From Gordionus sp. m RMFG-2023 (lineage: Eukaryota > Nematomorpha > Gordioida > Chordodea > Parachordodidae), in assembly GCF_954871325.1 (NCBI RefSeq), contig NC_088777.1:44307366-44371365 (forward strand): a stretch of 64,000 bases of DNA. The letters run 5' to 3'. The position numbers and the translations under genes are program-made. Each line of letters begins with the position of its first letter. Within the stretch, counting starts at the first letter, position 1. Positions 1-46,886 of the stretch are shown piece after piece. Under the pieces are notes generated by a model, which was not told the DNA's origin, searched no databases, and was given only the letters and a program-made list of their open reading frames with translations.

Positions 1-865
1 CATGTAATCACTTCAAAAAATAGTTAGATAACGAGGTAAATGTAGTCGCCAAAGGTACTTAGCGGTCACATTTAATAATAAAAGTAGTTGCAAAGAAAAA
101 GAAGAATTAGAATACAAAAGGCGAGTGGACTTTTAAACGTATAAAAGTATGGAAGATAAGAGAGAAGTCTGTATTTTCTAAACTGAGGACATATTAGTCT
201 ATGTAGTGGACGGACATGTAAGAGAGACCAAAAACTGGGAAATGAAAAAAAAAATAGAAATAGATGACTACAAAAAATAAATGCCTCATAAACAAAAGAA
301 GATATCTTCTACCCCAGAAACATTTCGAACTCAAATCTATAGGAAAAGACAAAACATAGCCAAAATTAAGTATAATATTGAAAAGAGTTAATTCTAGCCC
401 ACATAAGAAACACACATCACAAACTATTACTCAACAATGCCATGAACAAAGCTTAACTCATATAATGGGAAAGTATAGGAAATACAACAACACCTAAGAC
501 ATTGTATATGTATGTATATAATAAAAAGCATGGGACGGACCGATTTAAATTAGTACATTAAATCAATGATAAGATAAATAAAAGCTAATGTCAGTGAAGA
601 AAGTAATTCACAGAAAAGGTGAAAGACAAAGTCAGGAAGTAAATTGAGAAATAAAGAGATTAAATAACCTGAATCCAAAAAAAAAAATTTATGAGAGATT
701 TAGGTAGTTCGATTTAATTTTTGTAATTTCTTTATAGATTTTTTATTTTTATTTAGCCTTAGAAACTGTTTCAAATTTAAGTATAAATACATTATGTCCT
801 TCAAAGCTCTGTAGAACCATAATGTCTTGTATTTGCAATATGTTTTCCCAGTAATTGTTACTATG
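1..865. other. Intergenic AT-rich sequence, no gene seen
   Basis: No open frame here resembles a protein family on either strand, and no splice-bounded exon or RNA gene is visible. Base composition is strongly AT with short A and T runs. It may be degraded repeat sequence. Confidence 0.6.
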
Positions 866-1333
866 CAGGCGCGTACGCAGGAATTTGGTGGGGGGGGGGG
901 GATAATAAAATTTTTTAAGAAATATAATTGTTATTTAAAAATATTAATCATAAATTTATTAGGACTAATAACTTTTATTATACACAATTTTAAATTAATA
1001 TGAATTACAAAAAAATTATATATATAAACCAGCATTGAAAAACTATAAAATAAATGTGAATTATAAAATCTAAAGTGAATATAACCACGATATGAATCAC
1101 TTATGACCCAAAATTGAAATTAGAATTTTTTGAGTTTTTAAAATTTATATATAAAGTATAAAAAATTTAAATGTTGGAAATATAAATTAATACACAAAAA
1201 GTTTCTTAGGAATAATTGTATATTATTTTTCAATTATCTATCCTTGCTTGGCGTTAAATGCCTATGAATATTCAAAAGATCCAAATCATTCAATCTACTT
1301 TCAGAAGTTGCATTTCATAGGTATGTTTTTCAG

Positions 1334-1550
1334 AGACTTGCAGGCCCGGCCCCAGGCCGGACCGTATTATTTTTTTAAACATACCTGGGCAGGCATGAAA
1401 TTTTTTTAAATATACCCGGGCAGGCATGAAATTTAAAAAAAAAATACTCGGGCTGGGCCTAAAATTTTTTTTAAAAAAATATCCAGGCCGAAAAAATTTT
1501 TAAAAAAAAATTCGGGTCGTGCCCTGAAAATGATACTTCTGCAGGGCTCT
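1334..1550. repeat. GC-patch repeat (family B), copy nested in the hAT element
   Basis: Short GGCCCGGCC, CCGGGC and GGGCCTGG patches alternate with runs of T and A, and a TTCTGCAGGGCTCT end matches ends of other copies. Related copies occur at 11325-11450, 33358-33545, 34854-34989, 38708-38822 and 51108-51300. The best-preserved copy is 34854-34989, where terminal inverted repeats are visible. Confidence 0.6.
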
Positions 1551-1620
1551 GTTATTCTTCTTAAAAAAGAGAATATTTTCCCATTAGTTTATTAATGGGA
1601 AGAGTTTTTAATATATATAT

Positions 1621-1730
1621 ACCATTTTAATACATTGGGAATATAATCTAAAATGTGTTTGAATGCAAAGCATCCATTTTTAATACATTGGGAATATAAT
1701 CTAAAATGTGTTTGAATGCAAAGCATCCAT
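1621..1730. repeat. Tandem duplication, two units of 53 bp
   Basis: The block beginning TAATACATTGGGAATATAAT at 1628 recurs at 1681 with essentially no change. This is a recent head-to-tail duplication inside the surrounding transposon. Confidence 0.9.
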
Positions 1731-2609
1731 AGCATTTTTGGGACTCTATCAAATCAACCATAATTAATCTTTTAATAGTTATTCAGCTAATAAGGCATCA
1801 TAAGATATTTTAACATCTTCGTGATATAATCTAACAAATATTTTTTTTCCCATCACCATCTGAAAAAGATTGGAAAAGCTTTTGTGGAAGTAATCTAAGA
1901 GAGGGGGCATTTGTTTTAATATACTCTTCTTCGTGTATTAGACGATGAGCTTGCTTGCTGCAAGTCGAGGGGGACAAATTTTAAATAGGTATAGCTCTGT
2001 TTTTAACTCAACAATAACATAAAATATGTTCTTCATCAACATTAGCTCTAATTTTCTTGAGTTCTAATAAAATGCTCTCCTCTATTCTCACCTTCTTAAT
2101 CAAGTCAATGTCATGTTTTTAAAAAGTATTACATGTTGTATAATTAAACAATACATTCTAATGTGATATTATTTGCTTCTGAGGAAATATTTCTTTCAAA
2201 CCATTGTAATATTTCAGTAATAGCATTAATAATCGACTCTTCTAACTTCATAAAAGCTGTTATGCTTGATGGCGGAATGATCTCGTTATATAAGCTTGCA
2301 ATGTCTTCCTTCCTTGTTGGACAAGGAGTTTCAGAGATAATTATTATTTGACTAGAAATTTAGATAAATAATAGGCCACTAAATTTGAAAATAATAGGTA
2401 AATTACACCAAGGAAAACTTGAAATCGAAATTAATTGATAAAATAACTTAGTAGGTAAAATATCATATGAGATAGGAATAAATATTAACAAATTTAAATT
2501 AATATTTAAAGTAAATATAATCCGGCATCTGCATTTTTTGGCTTGGGAAGGGGGGGGGGGGAAGGGGATTTGTCCCCCTGCCCCCCCCCGCTGCGTACGC
2601 GCCTGTTAC

Positions 2610-3345
2610 TTTGGTTTCTCAAAATATGGGCAAAGAAAGTAAGGCCCTTCTTTTTTAAAGACACGTGAACTTGGGTATGGTTAGAGACATCTTCCAAAGG
2701 TTTTCATTCGAGATAATATTAGGGTAGAAGAAGCCATTTATTATTCTTAGACATTTATTTAGGAACGTTTGTAATTTCCTCGGTCTTGGTAATCTCCCAC
2801 GTATCACCGCCATAAAAGAGAATCGGAATGATAGTTGAGTTGAAAATACGGAGTCTAGTAGAAACGGACTCCCTAGCTTTCCACAGTTAGAAAAATTTAT
2901 AAAAAGCATTTTGTATACCGATTTTTAGTTCCTCTTTACCTATACCTTTATTGTCAATGGTTACACCTAGATATTTAAATGACTTCACCACCTTGAGAAA
3001 CTTCTCCCAACCACAATATTATTCAGAAGGGGCGCCTGAGACGAGGGCATTATCACTGTTTTATCAAAGTTTATATCCAAGCCAACCTTAAGACTAAAGG
3101 AATTCAGTATAAAGATCAAATTTTGGGTTTCTTCCAAACTTTTTGTTATCAATACTATGTCATGAGCATAAAATATAACCCTATTTTCAAGAAGCACGAC
3201 TGATTGGACATTGGACTTTAATTCAAAAGATTCGCAGTACCCAGCGTCTCTACTATGATTTTATTCATTATTATATTAAACAATAGCGAAGAAAGATCAC
3301 ACCCTTATTTTACCCCTCTTTTTGTCCTAAAAGATGGAGAAACAC
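2610..3345 (-). pseudogene. RTE-like non-LTR retrotransposon, reverse transcriptase fragment (dead)
   Basis: Read on the minus strand from 3345 downwards, the conceptual product shows a degenerate KRGV-x-GC motif followed by LLFNIIMNKII. Next comes the catalytic-core region FYAHDIVLITKSLEE, then VGLDINFDKT, FKYLGVTIDNKG and the C-terminal thumb-like stretch ending in FAHILRN. This order is typical of RTE/CR1-type reverse transcriptases that end in a YLG...RIFN...LYG...W tail. The first of the two catalytic aspartates is replaced (YAHD instead of YADD). Several stops and frameshifts interrupt the frame, so the copy is inactive. No endonuclease or 3' repeat tail is seen. It directly abuts the hAT element on its left. 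Confidence 0.8.
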
Positions 3346-6073
3346 TAATAACATATTATCTTGTTACAAATCAAATATTTTTATAGCAAATAATATTTAT
3401 TAATTTTAAAAAATAAAATATATTTAATATTATTTTTCTTCTAATTAGAATTCATAAATAATATATTATTTTTAATAAAAAATTAATAAGCCACCATACT
3501 TCGGAATTTTATATCAGCTGCGACGTGTTTACAATGTACCAGCGATGGCGTATTGGCATAGCAGCGCACTGGTCTATTTATATCATTGAGTTTAATAAAA
3601 GCATATATGAAAGCTTTTATAGTGATAATAGGAATAAAAAGATATGTTGAGAAATGATATTGCACTAAAACTATGCGAGTCTGCCAAAATCTGAATTATT
3701 CAAGCTTAAAGTTGTAAAACTAATTGAAACAGAGAATGGGACTATTGAAATTCGAGTCAGCCTAGCGGACCGACCAATCAGCTCATGAGACCTATTGGTC
3801 GGCTCTGATCTATGGCTCAATGGGTTGGCTTAGGTTTAAGGTCGATTTTTTTTCGGCTAAAATCTTGTTTGGTTTTCGACCAAGTCGAACCCGACTCAGC
3901 AATTTAACAACACTACCGGCCATCCTTCAAAGTTTGCTACTGCACGTAGACTTTTTTGGATTGAATAAAAGAGGTGGGGAGAGATGTAATCATTTATAAT
4001 CATTTAGCTCTATAACACGTTGGGATTTATAAAGATGTTATCAAAATATTAGAGAAAAGTTCTAAAAATAATTCGTACCTTATGTATTTATATAATGATG
4101 TGAATATGCTTGCTTATATGTAATGTGATTGGCATATTATTTTATTAACAAGTTACTAATAAAATCTTGTCTTCAAAAATTAAAGTCTAAAAATTATAAA
4201 TATTTTTAGCATATTTATTAAATTACCAATTATAATAAATATTATTATTTTGGGATGTTTTTTATCTAGTTTATATAATAATATAAAATTTTAAACATAT
4301 TATTAAGTAAAATTACATCAAATTTCAATCATAATTATATTGCAAAGAAAAGCATTAATAACTGGAAGAGAGATTTAAGCAATTTATATATTGCGTCATA
4401 CATCCTAATATTAAACAAAGAAAATTATAATTTGACATGATTTACATAAATAAAATATTTCGGCTTAGCGTGTAATTAAATATTGTGATTGAAAACAGAA
4501 ATACTAGTAAACTTGAATTTGCATTATATATACATCAACTTCAAAAATAATTTATCAATTTAAATTATTAAAATATCTCTTTGAAACAAAAAATAATATG
4601 ATGATTATATATTTAAATTAATGTAAATCTATTTTTCGCAAACCTGACTGACAATATTTTATTTAAAAAATTAAAATTATATAAAATATAATTAGAAAAT
4701 AAATCTAAATTGTAAAAATATTCTTACTGAAGAGAATTTACAAATTTTCATACAAGGTAAGTTAATATATATTTTAATTTCTTTCATTTATTTAGCAATT
4801 TATATTTTATTATTAAATTTATTTTATATAATAATTTTTTAATATATAAATTATAATACTATATAATTTATACTATATACTAATTTATAATTAAAAATAT
4901 TAAGCTAGAGAAAAATAAGATCTATGAATTAACTTATTTTCTTTAAGAAGGTAAGATAACACATATTATAATTTGTTTCATCATATAAAATTTTTTTGTA
5001 AGAAACATGTAATAAGCTGTTTTTTATAGAAAATTAAAAATTTAAACAATAAATTTGAAATTTTATAAAATTTTCAAAACTTCTATTAGGCTTTCTTAAA
5101 TTTTAGAACAGGCTTTGGATGAGCTTAAAGAATTTTTTTCAATTTACAATATTGTAAATTGTTACCTACTTATTTCATTATATATAATTCAATTATTAAT
5201 CTAATTGAACTGATGATTAGCCTCATATATTATTTAAGTAATGCAAAATAGTTTATTTTTTTAACTTAAGCATCTATATCCTGGTTATAAAAAATAATAC
5301 TGGCTGCAATATAAATACAATTAGGAAATATCTCAATCTAAAAATAACATTAACACTTTCTCATTATAAATGTTATATATATTCAACAATCATTCAGATA
5401 ATTTATTCTAAAAATAGAAAAGAATCAAATATAAAAAAGTTTTTTATAAAAAACTTTTTCTTTCCCTTATTTTATGATATTCAATTAAAGTGAAAGGAAG
5501 AATTAGATGAATATTTTTTTTCAGGCTGTAGGCTGGGCGAATAATTTATTAATAATTTTAGGACTTGATCCACATGCTGAGGCTGGCCTATAAGCTTTCA
5601 AATGCACATCAATTAGTTAACAATGGTTTTTGGCATTAAGTTTTTTGGTTTCTCTTGTTCTAGGATTAGTGAAACATAGCTCCTTAAAATTTATATGAAT
5701 ATTAAAAAATTTATACAAATAAAATAAACACATTAATCATAATAATTTTTTAAAATTGAAATTTAATATTAATTAATGAGTAATAAAAAATTATTTTTAT
5801 CTATATAACATAGTTTGATGCTTAGTTTATTAACTGACTTTAAGCCAAAAGCTATCATCTCCCCAGATTTTTCTTTGGAAAATATAGCCCAATTTTGAAG
5901 AAAAGGAGAAATAAATTAACTCACACCTGAATTAAGTTTTCTTTTGGTAAGCATATGGAGACTGAACTGAATTAGCCAATTTTTTTGGTCATTGATCAAC
6001 CAAATTAAACCATTTCTAATTTGGGAACAGACCAAGATTTTTTGCCCAACATAGATAGTTGACTTATTTATCA
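3346..6073. other. Intergenic AT-rich sequence with minor repeats
   Basis: No gene is recognised. A small foldback at 3770-3802 (CCGACCAAT, 15-base loop, ATTGGTCGG) lies inside a GC-richer patch at about 3750-3905. A similar GC patch occurs at about 5522-5600. The rest is low-complexity A/T sequence with no long open frame. Confidence 0.6.
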
Positions 6074-6422
6074 ATTCTCTTCTCTCTCTTCTCTTCTCTT
6101 CTTCTCTTCTCTTCTCTTCTCTCTTCTTCTTCTCTTCTCTTCTCTTCTCTTCTCTTCTCTTCTCTTCTCTTCTCTCTCTTCTCTTCTCTTCTCTTCTCTT
6201 CTCTTCTCTTCTCTCTTCTCTTCTTCTCTTCTCTTCTCTTCTTCTCTTCTTCTTCTCTCTCTTCTCTTCTTCTTCTTCTCTTCTCTTCTCTTTCTTCTTC
6301 TTCTCTTCTTCTCTTCTTCTTCTTCTCTTCTTCTTCTTCTTCTTCTTCTCTTCTCTTCTTCTCTTCTTCTTCTCTTCTCTTCTTCTTTCTTCTCTTCTCT
6401 TCTCTTCTTCTCTTCTCTTCCT
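6074..6422. repeat. CT-rich microsatellite, imperfect (TCTTC/TCT)n
   Basis: About 350 bp consists almost only of C and T on the plus strand. The units are TCTTC, TCT and TTC in changing phase. Long apparent open frames through it (Ser/Leu/Phe-rich on one strand, Glu/Lys/Arg-rich on the other) are translations of the repeat and not genes. Confidence 0.97.
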
Positions 6423-7402
6423 TAATCTTTTTCTCCAATAATCTCACCTATGCAATTTTATCATAATATATAATTATTTTTTCTAAAACATAATTTTTTT
6501 TAATGCCAGATTTTCCGATAAATAAATTATCAAGATCTAAAACATTTAAAATATTTTTTATTTGTATCCAGGATTAAGTTTATTTTTTTTTTAAAAAAAA
6601 CTTGTTTGACGTCATAAAATTTCCCTCCTTTCTTTTTTTTCTGACAAAATATTTTTTTTCAATAACATTAATAAAATAATTACCGTTTATTATTGTGATT
6701 TGCGATTGATGAAAAAAAAGAAATTTTTATGTTAGGTTCTGTTCAAAATCTTTTTCATTAAAGTTTCGAAAGTTTGTGAATTTAATATTTTTTGATGTTT
6801 TGTAACACAACTTTAAATAACATTTTATCATTTTATTCATAACATCATAATTAAATTATTCAAAATAAAAAAAAATGTAATCTAATCTTAATTTGGGAAT
6901 AAATTTTTTTTGCATAATTTTTGTCAGTCAAAATAGAATAAAAAATTTGTATCCCTGATAAAGTTTTTTGGTCGCTTAAGTTTTTCTTAAAAGTATAGTA
7001 GATCAAATTTCAAAGAAACTAATAAAAATTAAAACGTCTCAATACTAACTGATTTTCGCCAGCGCGGCCTATAGATCGAACCGCATCGGCATTTAGCCAA
7101 TACTAATAATAAGGAGTGCCGGTTTTTTGAATTTCGTTTAGAAAGTTCTTCGCATGATTTTTTATACAAGGCTTCTATAACGAAAAATAAATGTAAATTT
7201 ATTTCAACTTTGTAAGGAAAACTAAAAAAAACATGAACAAGAGAGAACGTTATTTTAATTAAAAATATAATTTTGTTTTATTCTTTTGAATTAATTATTT
7301 TATAATAAATTTCATCGCCATTTAATTTAAAAAAAGGATCAAAAATGTGAATGCCCTTACTCAGCATACCAGCCAATCAAAAATAAATTGGCCTTCGGAT
7401 AA
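6423..7402 (+). promoter_or_regulatory. Upstream region of KAT6
   Basis: No gene is visible. A GC-richer island at about 7055-7115 stands out from the AT-rich background, and a CCAAT-like AGCCAATCA lies at about 7370, some 30 bases before the start codon. A transcription start or an untranslated first exon may be here, but nothing marks it clearly. Confidence 0.3.
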
Positions 7403-42414
<35,012 letters not shown>

Positions 42415-42748
42415 TCTGATATTGATGTTTATGTTAAGCGAATAGATAGCTAGTATTCTAATATGGAAGAATAATTGAATTTTAAGACATAATGATATTT
42501 GTAATAGTGTAAAATTTTTAAACTCTTTTGTATTGGTTTATTATTCTTTTTAGTAAAAATTACACATTTAGATTCAAGGTTATACCTAAACCAGTTTTTA
42601 ACCAGTTTTTATTATATAATCATGACGTAACTTATTGTATATATCATTTTATATAATATATAATATATGTCCATAAGAAAGTTAAAAATTGTAACATAAT
42701 AATTTATTTTAAAACTAGTTATATTATAAGATTATGTAATCTATTCAA

Positions 42749-42754
42749 AATAAA
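42749..42754 (+). terminator. Candidate KAT6 polyadenylation signal AATAAA
   Basis: A canonical AATAAA lies 335 bases after the KAT6 stop codon and is followed by T-rich sequence. Other near-matches occur in this AT-rich stretch, so this is only a candidate. Confidence 0.35.
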
Positions 42755-43582
42755 TTTATTTAATCATTGATGTTAAAACCCGAATGTGTATTTGCTCATA
42801 GGTATTTCTTATAACTATGTCTAAATTTGATTTTTTGTTTTCACCCCCCCCCCCCCCCCCTTATCCTTTAAAAATATATTACCGTTTTTAAAAGATTACA
42901 TGTAAAATTATTGATTGCTTTTTTTTACTCATAAACTATTTAAATTAGAGATTTGAAAATTCCGGTCCGAACTTATTTTTAAAAAATAATTTCGGTTAGG
43001 ATTGGATCTGGCTTAGTATTTTTTTAAAAAATTCGGATCTAGCTTAAATTTAATGTATCAATTTTGTGAAACAAAAAATACGTCATCAAGTTTGTACTTA
43101 GTTTAATCTACTTGATCGCGCCAACACATTTTGAAATATTTGAAGATTAAGGGTACGTCCAATACTCAATAAAAAAATCATTAAAGATTTACATGTAAAT
43201 ATCTAAAAGTTAGTTCATCCTAGAACACTAATGGGCACCTTAATGTTTTATTATTTTTTTCAAATTTTACGGTAGTTTCATGCAGCCCTAATTATTTTTT
43301 AATATGTAAGTTTAAAAAAATTTGTTCGCTTATTTAATTTTACTTTCTTTTTTTTTAGTGTGGAGGCGAAACATCGAAACTGCACTATTATATAAAATTA
43401 AAATTTCAGCCCTAAAAATTATTTCTTAAGATAAAAGTGTACATTTAAGGATAATGTGGAAGTGGGGGGGGGGGGGGGTTAGGCTTTACATTTAGAACAC
43501 AATCGTTTGCAATTTAAAAATACTGAGAAAAAATTTTTTCTTTCAATTTTATTTTATACCGTTTATATGGGCAGATAAATAT
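42755..43582. other. Intergenic sequence after KAT6
   Basis: Contains runs of 17 C (42844-42860) and 15 G (43464-43478) and a degraded GC-patch repeat at about 42950-43040. No gene is seen. Confidence 0.6.
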
Positions 43583-43587
43583 GGTAT

Positions 43588-43985
43588 TGAAAAGGTTGCA
43601 GAAATCAAATGTTATAAACGTATATTAAGTCAATTTATTGATATTTAAATTTAAAAAATATAATGATCACATAATTAAAAATAGTTTCCTATATATATTC
43701 ACAATTTAATTTAATGTAGTTTATAATAAATTGATCTTTTTTTTAAAAGTTAAAATAAAAAATTGAACATTAGTTTATTAAGTAAATTGATTTATAAAAT
43801 ATAAAATTTAATATTAATTTATAAACAAATTGATTTTTAAAATATAAAAGTTGTTTTTAACAAAAAGAAAGAAACAATTCTTATTACATTTGAAATATAT
43901 TAAGTTACGCCATAAATAGCTTAAGGATGTAAAAAAAACAATTTTTTAAAGTTAAGATAAAATACATGAGTGTCACTGTTTAACA
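43588..43985 (-). repeat. 3' LTR of the retrotransposon
   Basis: 398 bases, TGAAAAGG to TTTAACA on the plus strand. It lacks a 13-base duplicated piece (GGCAGAAATCAAA) present in the other LTR, and is otherwise about 98-99% identical to it. Confidence 0.92.
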
Positions 43986-44114
43986 TTTCACACTTTTTTA
44001 TTTTTTATTTGCCCTCTGTCTATAATTTTGTCGTTTGTCATTCTTGCTCGTTAACCCCTTCGTTGATCTTTTTTTGTTGTACGTTTTGTCTATTTAGTTC
44101 CACACACAAAAAAA

Positions 44115-44399
44115 CTAATTTTGTTTTAATATAAGGAAGAGGAAAAAAAAAACTGGTCTTTGAACGTTGCGATTCTGATCATTCACTTGTACATTTTGGT
44201 TTCTTGGTTCATCACCTCCCCTTCTAAAATTCAATGTATAAGGTGATGCATTATTATTAACATTCGCTTTAAAAACTGTTGCACCATTAGAAGAAAGTTC
44301 TACAGTTGATCTTTTTTTTATTTGGTCCAAGTGTCTTTTTATAATTTTGTTCCCAGTATCTCTATCATACAACAAATTTCCGTTTTGGAATTGTTTCAT
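44115..44399 (-). pseudogene. Integrase C-terminal-like remnant of the LTR element
   Basis: An open frame of 94 residues. NLLYDRDTGNKIIKRHLDQI resembles the end of Ty3/gypsy integrases, where a chromodomain-like or GPY/F module ends in a KRHVDQL motif. The catalytic D,D-35-E core that should precede it is absent. A Lys-rich frame at 44430-44732 upstream has no recognised match. Confidence 0.55.
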
Positions 44400-44939
44400 T
44401 TTATATTATAATTTTTTATTTAATTATTTTTATTTTTTAAATTTTACTCCTTTATTTTTCAATTTGAACACTTTTTTTATATCATAATTTCTCTTTAACT
44501 TGTTCTTTATAACAAAATTTCTCTTTCTCCTTCCATTTTCAACATATGATCTCCATATCGTATTCTTAATCTCCTTTTCAACATCATGATATTTAATCAC
44601 CTTTGTTTTAATTTTCTTTTCCAAAGTTTTTTTAAATTTTTTATTAATTATAAAATTTTTTATTTTATTATTTTCTTCAATTTTTGTTTCATTATTGTTT
44701 TTAATAACTATAATTTCTTCAATTGTTATCAAATGATTTATTTCTTCTAATCTATAAGAATTTATTTTTTTAACATGGTATTATTTTTGGTACAGCATTT
44801 TGCTTTAAGCGAAGCTTGATATTGGTTTTGCAGATGGGTTTATCGGCCATTTTAAGTTTGTAATCAAGTATGAGTTTAGTAAGTTTATCATTACAATAAT
44901 CATCACCTATATTTCCCACAAATTTTTTTAAAATATTTT

Positions 44940-46348
44940 TGAAGGCACTTAGCCACTGCCAAGTAATGGACTCTTATTGCTATTAACAACGATCGCTTGT
45001 AAATTTTTAGTTACTCCTTCATAATTTACGCTAATTTGCGCCGTTCCTAATATTTTGATTTAATAGCCGTCATAGCCTGTTAATTTTAAATTAGATTTCT
45101 TTAATTCAGTGATGCCTGCGCTCTAGCTATCGAACTAGGTATTATTGAGAATCTAGAACCAGTATCGACCTGCATGATCGTTGACAGGTTATTCAATTTT
45201 AAAGTTACTTTATACGCGTTATTATCTGTGTTGTCTTTATCAGCATCCATATTATTTATGTCCAAGTTATACAAATTATATTCTTTTTTTTCTATTTTAT
45301 TATTATCATCCTCTTTTATTTCTTCTATGTTTATGGTATTTATTTTATTAGTGTATCGTGTTTGATTATTATGGTCGACATGATGTCTACAATTACATGC
45401 GTAACTTCCTCCTCGATTTCCATTATAATTATTACTATGCCTTTGCGTGCATCTTGAAGTATCATAGCGTCTGTTGAATCCGTGATTGTAATCATAATAA
45501 AATCTTTGGTTATTATCGTTATTATAACTGGTTCTATTTTCAAATCTTGAAAAATTATTGTATAATCCTGGGTAATTTGCCCTAACGTTATTGTAGTTAC
45601 CCGCATTATAGTTCTGATGTCTAGGGTTGTAATTATTTCCCTGATAATTATTTCTTTGAAAGTTGTTGTTTCTCGTAGTCCATAGTTGTCTGTTATCGTT
45701 ATTCAATCGTGGATTATGTCTATCGTCGCATCTGACCACCTGTTTGTTTTCTTCAACTTTCATGCCTCTTTGTCTTTCCAAATGTTTTACGCTTGTTTCT
45801 TCTTCAGTCTTTTCACTTAAAGAAATGTTTTCAACTTTAGCTATTATATTTTCTTTTAAGTCTCCTCAAAATCATCTCTTAAACTAAAGACTTCTGCTAA
45901 CGTAATATTCTCTTTCAACGTAATTTTCTGCCTGATACTTCTGCTATTTGATGAAATTTTTACTTTTTCAATGACTCTACTATCGCTTAACGAACATTCA
46001 TTTTGTAAAATACATAATCTACTTACCCAATTGATGTAACTTTCATTTTTACCTTGTACAGCTGCATTGAATAATAACAATTTCGAACTTGTAGATTTCC
46101 TCGGGTGTAATAACCTAAATTTTTCAATCAATATCGATGGATTGATGAAATCGGTAGGTGAACATAGATTTGAGCTTGATGTATTCTTCGTCTGGTAGTC
46201 TTCTTGTGAAGGATCCTGCTTTTTCGATATCAGAGATCTGAGCATCGTTGAATATGTCTTCGAAACGACTTAGAAAAACATCGCCATTACCTGTGTATGT
46301 TGGAAATTCAATATTAATATTAACGTTATTATTTGAGGTCTGTTTCAT
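44940..46348 (-). pseudogene. Gag-protease remnant of the LTR element
   Basis: On the minus strand it starts with ATG at 46348, shortly after the 5' LTR. The first part is gag-like (FPTYTGNGDVFLSRFEDIF; then FNAAVQGKNESYINWVSRL). It needs two compensating frame changes near 46190 and 45860. An Asn/Tyr/Arg-rich nucleic-acid-binding-like segment follows, with no canonical CCHC knuckle. The aspartic protease begins at MQVDTGSRFSIIPSS (catalytic DTGS, about 45150). The frame stops at 45101, while protease-like residues continue in another frame to about 44945. It is non-functional as it stands. Confidence 0.8.
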
Positions 46349-46469
46349 AATTTATAATTTACAATATCCTTGAATTTTTCTATTTTATAGTATTGGATTT
46401 TATAAAAATTTTACGAAGTTAATTTATATTTAATATTTTAGAAAATTTTAATTTAGGATGCTGCCACCA

Positions 46470-46881
46470 TGAAAAGGTTTCAGAAATCAAAGGCAGAAAT
46501 CAAATGTTATAAACGTATATTACGTCAATTTATTGATATTTAAATTTAAAAAATATAATGATCACATAATTCAAAATAGTTTCCTATATATATTCACAAT
46601 TTAATTTAATGTAGTTTATAATAAATTGATCTTTTTTTTAAAAGTTAAAATAAAAAATTAAACATTAGTTTATTAAGTAAATTGATTTATAAAATATAAA
46701 ATTTAATATTAGTTTATAAACAAATTGATTTTTAAAATATAAAAGTTGTTTTTAACAAAAAGAAAGAAACAATTCTTATTACATTTGAAATATATTAAGT
46801 TACGCCATAAATAGCTTAAGGATGTAAAAAAAAACAATTTTTTAAAGTTAAGATAAAATACATGAGTGTCACTGTTTAACA
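46470..46881 (-). repeat. 5' LTR of the retrotransposon
   Basis: 412 bases. It is the upstream LTR because coding reads leftwards from it. A 13-base duplication near its inner edge distinguishes it from the 3' LTR. Confidence 0.92.
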
Positions 46882-46886
46882 GGTAT

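Larger units (their letters stand above)
866..2605. mobile_element. hAT-like DNA transposon, degenerate, with 8-bp target duplication
   Basis: The ends are perfect 15-bp inverted repeats, CAGGCGCGTACGCAG at 866-880 and its complement at 2591-2605. They are flanked by TTACTATG on the left and TTACTTTG on the right, a 7/8 match, which is the duplication length expected of hAT transposases. G- or C-runs sit just inside both ends. The interior (1740 bp in all) holds only broken open frames. The longest sensible one is on the minus strand around 2165-2350 and I do not recognise it. A second copy of one end lies at the right edge of the window (63812-64000) in the opposite orientation. Assignment to hAT rests on terminal structure, not on a recognised transposase. 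Confidence 0.75.
43588..46881 (-). mobile_element. Ty3/gypsy-like LTR retrotransposon, pol-deleted, recent insertion
   Basis: Two direct LTRs (43588-43985 and 46470-46881) begin TG and end CA and are flanked by a perfect 5-bp duplication GGTAT (43583-43587 and 46882-46886). The internal region reads on the minus strand: gag-like frame, protease, a short pre-reverse-transcriptase piece, a Lys-rich stretch, and an integrase-like C-terminus. The reverse transcriptase, RNase H and integrase catalytic core are missing. Next to the 5' LTR, TGGTGGCAGCATCC on the minus strand fits a primer-binding site, and a purine-rich tract precedes the 3' LTR. LTRs differ at about five positions plus two indels, so insertion is recent and mobilisation in trans is possible. 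Confidence 0.92.

Noticed and set aside
6059-6466. Long open frames (Ser/Leu/Phe-rich plus strand, Glu/Lys/Arg-rich minus strand)
   Set aside because: They are translations of the CT microsatellite and have no other coding evidence.
45174-45887. Plus-strand frames over the LTR element (Leu/Ser/Phe-rich)
   Set aside because: They are antisense to the gag-protease frame, which carries the recognisable motifs.
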